Shown one piece after another: positions 36,206-48,539 of a stretch of DNA of 64,000 nt. Numbering within the stretch: the stretch's first letter is position 1; each line of letters starts with the position of its first letter. Where the stretch lies: assembly GCF_018691265.1 (NCBI RefSeq), contig NW_024881283.1:11193976-11257975 (forward strand), in the 5' to 3' direction. The position numbers and the translations under genes were made by a program. Origin of the DNA: Tyto alba. Taxonomy: Eukaryota; Chordata; Aves; Strigiformes; Tytonidae. The notes below the pieces were generated by a model. That model worked only from the letters and a program-made list of their open reading frames with translations, was not told the origin of the DNA and ran no database searches.

Positions 36206-39019
36206 AAGAAAATGGTCACCTTGGGTGAAGAAACCCTGACTGACATTACGAGGTTGTTATAATTATTAATTGGTTACATTTCAAAGCATTATACAGTTAA
36301 AGCATTACATAAATGTGCAGAGTCGCATTTCTCACCCTGATCTGCTTGGGAAAATGCCCCAAAGAAACTTCTCCTTGTCTAGGTCAAGCTGATGCTCAGG
36401 CAGTTCATCGTATGTCTTGCCAATTTTTAAATGGTAGTTAGGACTTCAAACTGACAGGAATCATCCCAAGTCAGAAGCTGCATTCATAAACCTGAGTAAA
36501 AAGAAGCGATTTGTGGCAGCATTTGGTTTCTCTGAGAATGGAGTGACACAGTGCAGAACTATATCACAGTTTTTCTCTACCCTGGCAAAGAGTCTCAGAG
36601 CATTTATGGAGTGTAATAGGACTGAATATGAGTAGAAAACCTGATAGTACTGTTACATAAGCAAGCTCACTATGGTTTAAATAAATAATCCAATATCAAC
36701 ATCATAAAATGTCAGGTTTGTGAATGTAAAACTGTAGTAAAATATGACATATGTATCCACAACAAGCACATATATATTTCCACTATTCACAATTAAGTCA
36801 ATTCATCTACGCAAGAGACTACTGTGTGCAGTTATCGCATTAGCATGAGGGTTACCCTAGGTGACACCCTCCAGGGTAAGTCTCCTAGGAATCAAAGCTG
36901 CTACACTTTTGTTGGTATCTTGTCATCACTATAATATTCTACCACCATTACAGCAGCTCCGACAAAGACGCCTCAATTTCTGTCTTCCCATAGCTTTGAA
37001 GTGCAAACCTCAACATGCTAGGATGCCCGAGCTCTCTGATTGCACATATTTGAATAGACTACTATGAAATGATTTAAGATCCCTCAACTAGTTAGAAAAA
37101 AAAACCAGAAAAAGATAGACATTTTGGGTTTAGCTCCTGACTGAGGAGATAAATATTATTATCTACTGTTCAGATGTCAAAATGGTTTATTGGCACTGCT
37201 AAGATGATCACTGCAAACCACACTTACTTCACACTCACTGCATGAAAATGCAAATGATGTAATGAGGGGTGCTCTGTAACACTATCTGATTGGGACTTCT
37301 GGAAAACTAAACTTCTCTTCAAGCAATTGATTTTGTGCTTTATGCTCTTAATAATAATGGTTGAAAGAATTCAACTGAAAGCAACTAAAAAGCTTTCTTA
37401 TTTTGTGACGGTTTTACTCTATTCTATTCCACAACATTTTAGCCATGACCAAAATTATCAATATTTACAAAAGAAATGTTGTAAAGAGTGTAGCATTTAC
37501 TGAGCCACAGGTGAGACTACAGTACCCAATAATTCTAAATTATTTCAGTAGATGTTCTGGAACCAACTGCCAAACACCAAAGGTTGTTTCTGAGAACTGC
37601 AAACTTCACTGTTTAATAAATCCCTACTTCAGGAGTACAGCTTGCAAATCCTACAGATTTCAAACTCAACAAGAAACTTCCCAGAGCTTCAAAAATTTCT
37701 CAGATTTGTCTGATCTACTGCACCTAACAGTTATGCAGCATAACAACAGATGACAGGTCCTTCATTCCTCTCCAAGAAAATAGAAAAAAAAAATTAAACA
37801 ATTAAGTGACAAAAATGCAAAGATTATAAAAGAAATAATTGTATAACTCTGAAGATGAGTTGGGATATAATTATAAATTTGAATTCAAATATCATCATAA
37901 TTCATAATTTATTAGTTCATAATTCAAAATGGTTACTTTAATAAACTGTGCTCCCTTTCTTTTTAATGCCTTGTTCAAATTTGTCAGAAGCTTAATCTTT
38001 TGATATTACATGGACATGTCTTCACTAAATCCAATTAGCCTGCACAGCATGTCCACAGATTCTACACACTGTGAACTGTACGTGTAAGTGGAGCACACGA
38101 TGGCTGCTGAGCACTGACCATGCTGTCACAAATTTCAGTTCACATCATAATTTCATGCTGATTATGCCAAGGAATACATTACTTTCCTACGCAATATCAA
38201 TTGCATAACAACTTTTTCTCAAGACTTGGTTAGCAAAACCAGTAGAGTAGGTGTTCTCAGAGCACAGACAGCAGACCACATAGAGGCTACAAGATTATTG
38301 CTGCTTTACCTTTTTTCCCCTAACGCAGGAAACTGTTGGTTTGATGTTTAACTGTTTATCAAATGACAAATTCATCTCAGTGCTAGAGTTCAGTTTTCCA
38401 AACAGAAAGCCTAAGATGAGCAAAGGGTCTCTAACAAAAGCAAAGTGAAGCAAAATATAAAGATTCATTAGAACCCCACTAAATTCCATTCAAATGGGCC
38501 TACAAATTAAGAAAGATCAGTGGATTCATAAATGGGATTGCTACAACCTCCAGTGATGCATCCTATTCAAGTGAAGTTACCTTCACTTCTGGGATAACTG
38601 ATTGTGACCCATACCTCACTCAAACAACATCACCTCTTCTTGTAACACAGATTCCTACCAGCTCCCTCATACCAACTGGTCTCACATCTTCCAGAAAGAT
38701 CCCTGATTGCATTAGCATCTTTAGACACATCCTCCCCACGAGAGGACTAGCTTTGGCTAAAATCTTGGGTGCATGGACGACAAATTTGCTGTAAGATAGG
38801 CAAAGACAATTCCCAAAACATTTCTGCCATCCTTATACACCACACTGCCTTCCCAGCACCCTCTTGTTCATGTGAGCTGTTAAAACGCCCATCGCTGGCA
38901 GTAATTGCTGTTGACATTGTTTGGAGCCTTGCCTCACCGCCAGAGACAAATCTTTCATTCATGAAGAAGTGCTCGTTAGGCCAGTGCTGGACTCCAAACC
39001 CACTTAATTAAATAGAAAT

Positions 39020-39046
<27 letters not shown>
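39020..39046 (+). repeat. A27 homopolymer
   Basis: The longest pure A tract in the window, directly preceded by AGAAAT. The 260 bp upstream (38740-39000) are comparatively GC- and CpG-richer than the surroundings, and a processed-transcript tail is conceivable. No retrocopy was recognised and no flanking target duplication is evident. Confidence 0.9.
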
Positions 39047-39050
<4 letters not shown>

Positions 39051-41246
39051 TTGCTTAGCTCTGGTGGGAAATTTGCACACAAAGGCCCGGTGTCTGGGTC
39101 TTTCCTCCACTGCTGTGTCTCTCAAACAGTTCTACAGTATAACAGCATCCCTCTACCCCTGTCCTCTTCCTTCTGGCCACTGCAAAGGCAGTAGTGACCC
39201 TCATTAATAAGACCAGTTTGCTATGGAATGTTTTTCCAATAATTCACTAACAGGGCTTTTCTCCTCAGTAATCAAGGGCTTGCAAGTGCTGTGTAAGGGC
39301 TCTCCAAGGGCTGATTGCTTCAAGAATTTCAAAAGTAAAGAGCGTAAACAGGTACATGGAAAAAGCCTCTTCTGAGCATTTATGTAAACATTCCCAGTGC
39401 GATTTAAAAACCTACATGCTGAAACTGTCAAGTCTGACTCTTTTCTATGATTATATTGACACACCCCTTTCTGCATATACCCACCAAATAGCACTCAGTC
39501 ATATACTCTGGAAAGCTATGGCAAAACACACATTGCAGAGCTATAGTACAGTAGTTAATGTGGTTAAAAAATAAACAAACAAAACCTCAACACCCTCCCC
39601 CAAACACAGCTTACATTTTAGAAGTAGCAGACACAACCACACTACCCACACTAAATTCCAGATGGCACAATCTATTTTGTGAAGGAGTTGTCAGGAAATG
39701 GAGTAAGAACTGAACACAGTACTTAAAATGGATTTGGCTTTGGCCTAATCTGGCAATTTTTAGTCTTTGTCCCAGCTTTCAAATTTACACGATTGTTTCT
39801 TTTTTTAAAAAAATTATTTAATTGTAAGACTTTGGGGGCAGTGGCCACAGGTCTGAATACTACACAAAATAAAGCAAATTGCTGGTATTAATAATGAATT
39901 GCAACAGCATTTCAGAGGAAAGTACATGAAAAGTATCACTAACTGCAAATGTTTTCCCTCTGCACATAATACTCCTTTCTGTATAAATAAGAACAATCTG
40001 TTCTATACTAACAAATCATCCTGAATAATTCTTCTATTATGTGGTAAATAATGTTCAGAGTAAAATTACCTAATTCCATATGACAATTACATTCAGCTGT
40101 TTCTATATAATTCTCTACCATAATTGAATATTGATTTACATAAAGCAAAATGTTTATGTCTTTATGTGAAACACAATAAATTGATAGGAAGAATACTGTC
40201 TTATTTTTTGAGATTCCATGGAGTGAATATGAAATTATAACACACAAACAGTGACAAAAGTTAATTAAGATGGTAAAGTTAGGAGTCAAAGAAAAACATC
40301 AAACTGTCCCATGATTTACATCAACATCTTACTAGATGTATTTATCTTATTGTTTCTATCTTTACAAAATCCTTAATCCTTTCTACAGAAAAACAAGATA
40401 ACTACTTTTTTGTCATACCACTTGAGTTGTCATTAAATAAAATGTGGAAGCAATATGAGCACAAACATCTTTGATATGCAAATATTTTGCAGCTGTATTT
40501 GTTGTCCTATAACTCACAAGATGCTGAACTGAAATCTGCCGTCTTACATCTGTTATTTCTGCTTGTCATTAAAGAAATTGGTCCCTACCTGTGTTATCAG
40601 CCCTTAAAATTTCAACGTATAGATTGTTCAAATCTCTTACCTAACAGATATAAAGCCCTTCTTTCTCAACTAACAAATGAAAAGGCAACGCCACACAGGG
40701 AGCTCTCTTTTTGCAGTGGTGTTTTTCTGATGCTTGTCCACAAAGCACTATTGGAAACTTACTGGAGAACTACATCCATTGTTGTCCATTGCATTTGTAT
40801 AAATAAAAAGGTGGCTGATCAGACTATCTGAAGTTCTTAGAAATTCAAGTATACGTCTCCCAGTTTGTGTTTTATCTTATAGAATAAATATAAAAACATG
40901 GTCCTTTCATTTATTCATGCCTGTATTAAAAATGTTATGTATTTTTAAAAGTCAACAGATCTGAAGCACACATTTTATAGTTATAGAAAATCTGAAATAC
41001 GTATGACTATTAACTGTCTACACTTGAAGATCATGTTCCTTTTTAAAAAAAGTTTAATTTAAACTTATTATGAGATTACTCATGGATAACAATGCAACAT
41101 AATACTTTTGATGGCTGTGATCTCTTCCTTTGACCTTGTTTTACATCTTACTGTAGAAAACCCTACAGATACTCAGATGTAGGAAAACATTCTCAAAAGT
41201 AAATGTAAGAAATCACCTTCTTTGACTCTAACTGAACCATTACCGA

Positions 41247-41279
41247 CCCCCCCCCTCCAAAAAAAAAAAAAAAAAAAAA
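41247..41279 (+). repeat. C9-TCC-A21 composite homopolymer
   Basis: Nine C residues, then TCC, then 21 A residues. An abrupt switch from pyrimidine to purine homopolymer. Confidence 0.95.
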
Positions 41280-44200
41280 GAACGGAATTGGTTATTCAAC
41301 TGCTTTTCTACTTTTTATGTAAGCCTTCCCAGTTTTACATCTGAGCTGTTCATTTTCAGAACATCACAATGTAATTTTCATCAGGTTAATTTTCAACTTC
41401 CATAAAACTAACTAGAAGACAGACATAATTTGCACCCAAACCTAACGTAATCTGAATCTAAGATCAGAAATTTTTTTTTAGGATGAATATTTGAGATTAC
41501 TCTTTTGTGACCCATGTAAATCAAGTAAACTTTTTCAAACAACACAACTCTGGAAATTATTTCTCATCTCATTTCCTGTACACTAGGCTACCAAGATTTA
41601 CTTTTTACATGTGGAACCATCATTCAAATCACTAACTTCATGTTTGTTAGCAAAAACGTCCACAAGTACTGTTTTTTCAGATAATGAGAACTGAACAGAA
41701 AAATATATGTATTTCCAAACCTACACTAGGGTCATTTTCTTACCATATTGCTCCTATACTTTAACACAAGAAAATCAGGATTATCCAAAGCTGCCTGAAA
41801 TCTGCGAAGTCCCCACTTTAAAGTAACATTTCATTACACTTTTGACCAGGTCCCAATGCAGTATGTGGGTGAGGTATTTACTACGTTCCGATCAATGAAA
41901 AGACTATTAGTCACACTACTAATTGATTATAACAGCTCCTTCCACAGGGATTTGTAACGTTTGTCACTGTAGGTTTCCAAAATAACAGTTTAGAGTAACT
42001 GAAAAGTATGCTTTCATTAGAAACCTAGAAAAATTAGAGGAATGTTTCATACCTTGGAAATGAATATTTCAATTTTGATAACACTAATTTTTAGATGTTT
42101 GATGTTGTAATGATATCGTATGATGTTAAGAGGAAGTGGATGTTAATCTACTTTATCTGACTCCCATGCAGAATTAAATCCATCAAAAATGGACGAATGT
42201 TCTTAGTCTTCCTTGACTCTTAATTAAAACAATTATTTTGCTGTAAAGTCGCTCCTCTGCCTGTTCTTTTATTCTTGCATGAGTTAGGCTACATTACTAT
42301 TTTGATTTGTTTTCATAATTCGTAGCTTTTAGAAATGAAATAGAGTTAAAATTGTTAGTTTATAAAATGCCTTTTGTACTTATTCATGTATGTCGATCAG
42401 AAGCTGAAACCATTAATTTGTCAACCAGTCCTGCTCTATATCTAGTCTCACTTGAAAGAGACTAGGTATACACACAAAAAAAAAAAGATTGCTATATATT
42501 TCCCAAAGGTAAATGAGCTTGTAAACATTAAGGTATGTTAGGATTTACTGAGACTATTAGCTATAATTCTGAAGCATATTGCACATATGATAATATGTCA
42601 AGGAGGTTTCAGTATAGAAACTTCCTTTTAATCTAGATAGTAACATCAAAATGTACTTTGCACTGTAAGATCAATTTTCAATTCACAGATCAGACCCAAG
42701 AGCTAAAACTAACCACTGTACAGTATTTTTTGATGTTAAACTGAAAACCCTCTGGAAATCTCTGAAGAATTTCAGCACACATCTGATATTGGAAGGAGTT
42801 TTGTACAATCTCACAGAGTGTGGAAATAACAATTCGAAACAATGCGTGAAGGGATCGTGCAGAAAAAGACAGAACACACAGAAATGGCAAACTTGCAAAG
42901 AGCCAGATTTAAACCATACTGTATTCAGACAAATGTGGCTTGGACAATAGCAGGTCTGGTGATAAAATCAGGAGTGCAGAACACCTTATGTCTAACCCAT
43001 GTGCTGAAACCATCCTTTTCTAAAATGTGAATAGAATTTTAATTTTTTTCTTCCTCGCTTGCCTTGTTGTGAAATGTGAATAGGGCTGTATACCCCAAAG
43101 AGCAAATCCTTTGTGTAGGAGAAAGAGGAGGGTGAAAAAGAAGAGCTATTTTGTCTAGAACATTTTTTGTGGTAACAATTATTTTTTGTGTCCATGAAAA
43201 ATGTTAATTTAAAAAGTATATATTTATCTTTTTAAAAAGTCTCTGTGGATGTCTGTTTGTATGTCTGTCCAGGGGAGGGAAAACACTTCCCTACAAGTCA
43301 GAGAAAGACAAACAGCCCCAAACCCTTTCTTGACAATATCCTGCAAATATCTGAGGAAGAACTAAAATAAAAAAGAGTCTGAAAATCCACTTCCTCCCCT
43401 AGGCACACAACCAAAACCATGAATGAATGCTTTGTTTTGTTTTTTTTAAGATAATCTACCTTGTCTTTTCTTAAATTGTCTGTGCATTCTGGAAATTCAT
43501 TTCTCAAGCGAGATGGAATATCAAATAGGAAAGTTTTCCCCCCACTCTTCAGTTTGTGTGAAAGCAGAGAAACTATTTGTGCTTTGACCACAACAGAACA
43601 CATGCTATACCCCTGTGGTTTTCATGTCAGAAGCACAAGCTGCAGAAAAACGGGCTCCATTCTCTTTGTAAAGTTAATTTCTTCTATTGGTGTTCATCTG
43701 ATGTAAAATTTGTTTTCAGTTAAACTGAACATAAGCATATTCTTATTTTATTCATTTGATAGATATTTATATAGCTGGATGTCTACCATGATCACTGATA
43801 TAACAATACCTCATCAGCATATTCACTGGAACATCTTCCATAGCTCTTTCAAGAAAATGCATCTATTTTGGTTCTGAGAAGATGTCTTCCCTTTGTATTC
43901 CCTTGCTTCCGCTACAGACCACCAACAGGAAAGACAGCTGCACACACTAGAGGGGGAAGATATATAGGCAGTAAGTCTAAAACCCTATAGTAGAAATGGA
44001 TTTATCTTCATGTAAGAGTACAATTTGTTAAATAAGAAGTGTTCAGGGGAACAAAGTGCCTCTTCCACTGCATCATGTTTCAGCAAAACTAGAGTCTGTG
44101 TAATAGGAAATAACGGACAATTGCACCGCAAGAGTGGTGGTTTACACCACAAGCTGGGGTTTGCAGAATAAATGAAGCAAGCATTTCAGCATGCCGTGGA

Positions 44201-44399
44201 GCCTGTGTTGTCCCCTCAGTGGTAACGTGGCTGAAATGCCAGATTCAATCAGGGTAAACTCTGCAAGGTAGAAACTGTCTTCACATAGGCCTTTCACTTG
44301 CCATGCACACACTACTGACACTCCAGAAATTACACACAAGAAACACCACTGAAGGATACTAGGAAACATTAGCAGAGACAAACAAAACTCCCTTACTGT

Positions 44400-45110
44400 G
44401 ATTTGCTTTCTGTGCAGTTTGGGAATTTCAAATTGTTAATTATGGCATTTCCATGTAAAAAAGGCTTCTTATCTACCCACAGTATGTAGAATTCCCACAA
44501 ACCAGATAAGATACACTATCGTATCCTTAAAGTGGTTGGCTGGTAGTGATATGATAAACAAATATTGCTGTTCTTAAAAACAAAACAAAACCCGAACCAT
44601 CACATTACTAATAAAAAGCTTTTGCCCATGGCCCTTAACAATATGATAATTTATTTAAAACAGACACAGTCCTGCAATTGACCCACTTAAAATTATTAAA
44701 AAGATACGGTGTTTATTTTGCTGTCCATAAAACAGGCAAAGGCTTATGAATATGCAAACTGATCAGATGTAATTAACATGATGGATCATACTGAAACGCA
44801 GTGTTCTGTGTTTGAGGGAGTTGGATGCAAAAACTAATGAGGTCAAGTTAACATGCTTGTGAAGGAAGCATCAGCTGTCAATGCAACTGACAAGAATGCC
44901 GGTACCAATCCCCTTTTCTGAGAAAATAATTTAGATTTTCCTCGATAAACTAGGAATTCTCAAGAGCATGGAGTCAACCAGAGTTGATAAATGTGGGACA
45001 ATTAACAAGGAAGAAATAAAAGCTTGTGTCCATTTATAGTAACGATAAACATGGCATTTAATTAACTAGAAGGTTTTTAACAAGTGTTATGGGCAATTAG
45101 GTGATCATCA
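44400..45110. promoter_or_regulatory. candidate conserved non-coding region
   Basis: A 700 bp repeat-free stretch with AAATTGTTAATTATGG (44430), CCATAAAACAG (44724), GAATATGCAAACTGATC (POU-like, 44748), GATGTAATTAACATGATGG (44766), CATCAGCTGTCAATG (E-box plus TALE-like, 44869), CCATTTATAGTAACGATAAAC (45031) and TTTAATTAACTAG (45057). No coding frame. Adjacent on the right to an old CR1 beginning near 45740. Candidate enhancer cluster by motif density only. Confidence 0.27.
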
Positions 45111-45739
45111 CAGCACTGGCCTCATCAAACCTGTCCAAGATGCACAGTTCCAGCAGATGACCTGCAAATATCTTGCTCCACTGACCTTACGGAAAAGGTA
45201 GAATGTAACTAAATGTATTATGACATCAGCAATTAAACTAAGCAGGTTTGACCTCTTAGCACAAAAATCAATACCTAGAAACTGTTGAATGTTTAAATGT
45301 TTACATTTTTCTTTTCTAGTGGTTAAAAACCCTCCAGTGACCTCAAAATACCACTTCCGTTCTTTTTTTGCAACCCCTCCACCCCGATTCAACATATTTC
45401 TTTCTAACAATAAGAAAGGAAATTCTAAAATCACAGGCAAATAATGGTGAGAATGAAACTTTTATTATAATAAAGTCTCAGATTCAGATATTGTTTTCAT
45501 GCCAGTTTAAGTGAAGAATTTGTCTTTGAGGGATATCATGGGCTCATTTAATTATGAAACAATTGTAAAATTTCAGTTAGGGATGTTGTAAGCATTTCTT
45601 TAATCCTGTGGTTATATTACATAGGTCATATAGTGTATGTAGTATGCTGCAGGTAGAGAAGTATTTCAAGTACTCTCAGAGCCACTTAGCAAGTATCAAT
45701 GAGTTCTTATCGAGATGGTTATGATTCTTGAAAACCAGA

Positions 45740-46665
45740 CTATCCTTAAAAAGGGAGAAAACAAGGAGCCAATAATTTATATAGTAGTGCCATAATTCTT
45801 GCGGTAAATATCCAGAAGGAAACTGGAAAAATAATCTAGCTTTTATATACTTGAAAGAAAAGGAAAGTTATTAACAGTAAACATGCACTTGTCACACAAC
45901 ACACCCACCCCCACCCTCCATGTCAACTTAGTCTAACTTCCTTCCAGGGTAAACTAATAAGCCTTAAGGACACAAGAGAAAGACAGGAGTCCCATGCTTT
46001 GATATGAACAAGCCTTTTGACACTGCTTCACATCATATGCATGCTGCAAAAACAGGGTGCAAAACAGTTTGGAAATCACAGTTCTAGTTCCTACAGTGCC
46101 CAGTAGCTCACTGGTAGGTAATCCACAGAAGCCTGTTGGGAATTTGCAATGTTCAGTATTTTCATGATTGGCCTAGGTAAAGGAATAGACAATAACTTAG
46201 GTCATTTTCAAATCACTTCAAAGAGGAGGGCTGCAAGCACTTTGGTGATCAGTATTGTAACTCATATTTATCTTAAACTGTAGAAATAGATTGAAAGAAA
46301 CACACAATTCAAGAAAAATAAATGTAAGTAGTTATTCCTGGGCAAATATAATAAACTGTGCTAAAACTGGAATGGGAAATTGGGTAGAAAAGGAAACTTG
46401 GGGATGAAACAGATCACAGGCTAAGCCCTAGTGACATGCTATTAAACATTCACTATTCAAAACTATGAATCAAAGAAAATCATACTAATGACATATACAG
46501 GAACACTGTTTATGTGATAGGAGAAGTATCTCCGTGCCCAACACTTGCGAAATCTTAGATGGAGAATACATCCAGGTTTTGGTGCTAAATTTCGAAGACA
46601 TGATGCAGAATTGTGAGACTGTTCAGGAGAGAACAAGATGAATGCTGGAGTGGGGTGCAAACAAA
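45740..46665 (+). mobile_element. old CR1 LINE, decayed ORF2 segment
   Basis: Collinear with CR1 ORF2 over about 900 bp despite heavy decay. 'GGGAGAAAACAAGGAGCCAA' (about 45755) corresponds to the start of the reverse transcriptase region. 'AACAAGCCTTTTGACACTGC' (46008) is the DNA for the SKAFDTV motif. 'TGTTCAGTATTTTCATGATTGGCCTAGG' with 'GGAATAGACAATA' (46150-46193) matches the F.NDL..G region. 'GGTAGAAAAGGAAACTTGGGG' (about 46384) matches the AEKDLGV region. 'ATACATCCAGGTTTTGGTGC' (46566) and 'CTGTTCAGGAGAGAACAAGATG' (46619) match the LEYC...RVQRRA region. Many indels and stops; non-functional. Clearly older than its neighbour at 46950. Confidence 0.72.
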
Positions 46666-46949
46666 GAAATTTTTCTTCGGTAAGACTACAGACATGATAA
46701 CACTATTCCATTATGCAAAGGATTTTCAACATGTAGTTGTAGTACCCATATTGAGTGGCCAGAAAAACATCAAGGTGAACTGATCTGATGTTCTGCTTGC
46801 TGACTCAGAACAAAATCCTGATACTCTTCACATTACTAGATGCTCTATTATTATATAATTGTGGAAGAAATCTTCCTCCCTCCATCTCCCAAAATGTGAT
46901 ATACTACATTACAGGACATTGAAAAATGCCCCAGTCTGAAACAAAAGGG

Positions 46950-47950
46950 AAGAACAGTGGAGTGGAGAGCTGTGACAAGTGGTATTTCTCGAGGGTTGAG
47001 GACCGGTGTTATTTAACATCTTTGTCAGTGCCATGCAGAGTGGGATCAAGTGCACCCTCAGCAAGTTTGCCAATGACCCCGAGCTGTGTGGGGTGGTGAC
47101 ATGCTGGAGGGAAGGGAAGCCATCCAGAGGGACCTGGGCAGGCTGGAGAGGGGGCCAGGGCAAACCTTGTGGAGTTCAACAAGGCCAAGGGCAAGGTCCT
47201 GCCTGTGGGTCGGGGCAATCCCCAGCACAAACCCAGGCTGGGCCCTCGAGGGGCGGCTGGAGAGCAGCCCCAAGGAGAGGGGCTGGGGGGGTTGGTGGGG
47301 GGAAAACTGTCCGTGAGGCAGCCCCGTGCGCTCGCAGCCCAGAACCCACCCGTGCCCTGGGCTGCAGCCAGAGCAGAGGGGGCAGCAGGGCCGGGGGGGG
47401 ATTCTCCCCCTCTGCTCCGCTCTGGGGAGACCCCCCTGCAGTGCTGGGGCCAGCTCGGGGGCCCCCAACAGCAGAAGGACCCGGAGCTGCTGGAGCGGGG
47501 CCAGAGGAGGCCACGGAGATGCTGGGGGGGCTGGAGCAGCTCCCCTGGGGGGCCGGGCTGAGAGAGTCGGGGGGGTTCAGCCTGGAGAAGAGAAGGCTCC
47601 GGGGGGACCTTCGAGCGGCCTCCCAGGGCTCAAAGGGGGGACAGGAGAGGGGGGGAGGGACTCTGGGTCAGGGGGTGTGGGGATAGGATGAGGGGTAACG
47701 GTTTTAAACTGAAAGAGGTTAGATTTAGATTAGATATAAGGAAGAAATTCTTTACTGTGAGGGTGATGACATTGGAACAGATTGCCCAGAGAAGCTGTGG
47801 CTGCCCCCTCCCTGGAAGGGTTCAAGGCCAGGTTGGACGGGGCTTTGAGCAGCCTGATCAGTGGGAAGGTGTTGCTAGCCATGGCAGGGGGGTTGGAACT
47901 GGATGATCTTTATGGTCCATTCTAAGCCAAACCATTCTGATTCTATGATA
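46950..47950 (+). mobile_element. CR1 LINE, GC-rich subfamily, 5'-truncated ~1 kb
   Basis: Starts inside the reverse transcriptase ('ACAAGTGGTATTTCTCGAGGG', 46975). It passes through 'CAGCAAGTTTGCCAATGACCC' (47058), where the family's GCAGATGAC, which encodes the catalytic Asp pair, now reads GCCAATGAC, so the first catalytic Asp has become Asn. It then covers the distal ORF2 and 3'UTR ('ttagattagatataaggaagaaattcttt', 'ggatgatctttatggtcc') and ends in CCATTCTGATTCTATGATA at 47950. Internal deletions and expanded G runs disrupt the frame. The 226-codon frame at 47006-47686 and those on the opposite strand are Gly/Pro/Arg-rich artefacts. It is the only strongly GC-rich kilobase in the window. 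Confidence 0.95.
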
Positions 47951-48539
47951 CTCCGGGCATGGGAATGGGTGAGATGTTCTCCAGCAAATACTTTCAGTTT
48001 TACTTTGTACTATTTGAACATTGTTTAGATTCCTTTGAATACTGATGCATACAAAGAATAGGAAGCAGCTCTGCACCACCCCCTACACTGTGAAGAGCAC
48101 AGAGAAAAGTATCATTTCTGTTCATTCTCAGAGCTCAAACACGGGCACATCAGGAAACATCAAGTAGTTTATAAGCACTGCTGGCAGACTAGTGTATTCT
48201 TTACATCTAATAGGTTCCAGAGTCATACCAAGGCTATGTCTCTGCCTCTGCCAGCTGTACTTAACATCTGCCTTTAAGATCTTTGTAATTCGAGGCCAGA
48301 GAAATCCACTTTCACCCAGATTCCTGTGGTGTAACAGTGACACCCAGTGACTAGTTTTACACTAACCTCCTGTGAGCATCCAGAAAAATACGATCACTCT
48401 TCTGTTTAAAGGTAAAAGGCAGAATGAGTTTGTCTATCAGTTACGTATTTTTTTAGTGTGCTTCCTGTGAAAAGCCTGGGCAAGAGCTTGACCTGGAAAG
48501 TAACCTTTCTGCTGCATTCTTTGTTAGAAATTCTGCAGC
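47951..48539. other. unique spacer between CR1 and LTR
   Basis: About 590 bp with no recognisable repeat and no frame above 73 codons. It separates the GC-rich CR1 from the solo LTR. Confidence 0.55.

Larger units (their letters stand above)
32936..45739. other. 12.8 kb unique AT-rich DNA, no gene supported
   Basis: The longest frames are 125 codons on - (33011-33388, Phe/Leu/Ser-rich), 123 codons on - (33792-34163), 114 codons on + (40487-40831) and 110 codons on - (45108-45440). None has a recognisable domain, a convincing start or splice borders. Low-complexity patches and one candidate regulatory stretch are listed separately. A 14 bp palindrome ATTTGAATTCAAAT lies at 37877-37890 with TTCATAATT twice just after it. 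Confidence 0.5.

Noticed and set aside
39020..39046. A27 tract as the tail of a processed pseudogene
   Set aside because: No open frame or recognisable gene upstream and no flanking target duplication.
40487..40831. 114-codon + frame
   Set aside because: No recognisable motif, AT-driven composition, no splice or promoter support.
47006..47686. 226-codon + frame, the longest in the window
   Set aside because: It runs through the GC-rich CR1 in a mostly wrong frame. Only its first part (FNIFVSAMQSG and LSKFANDPE) is real ORF2 reading; the rest is Gly/Pro/Arg filler from G-runs.
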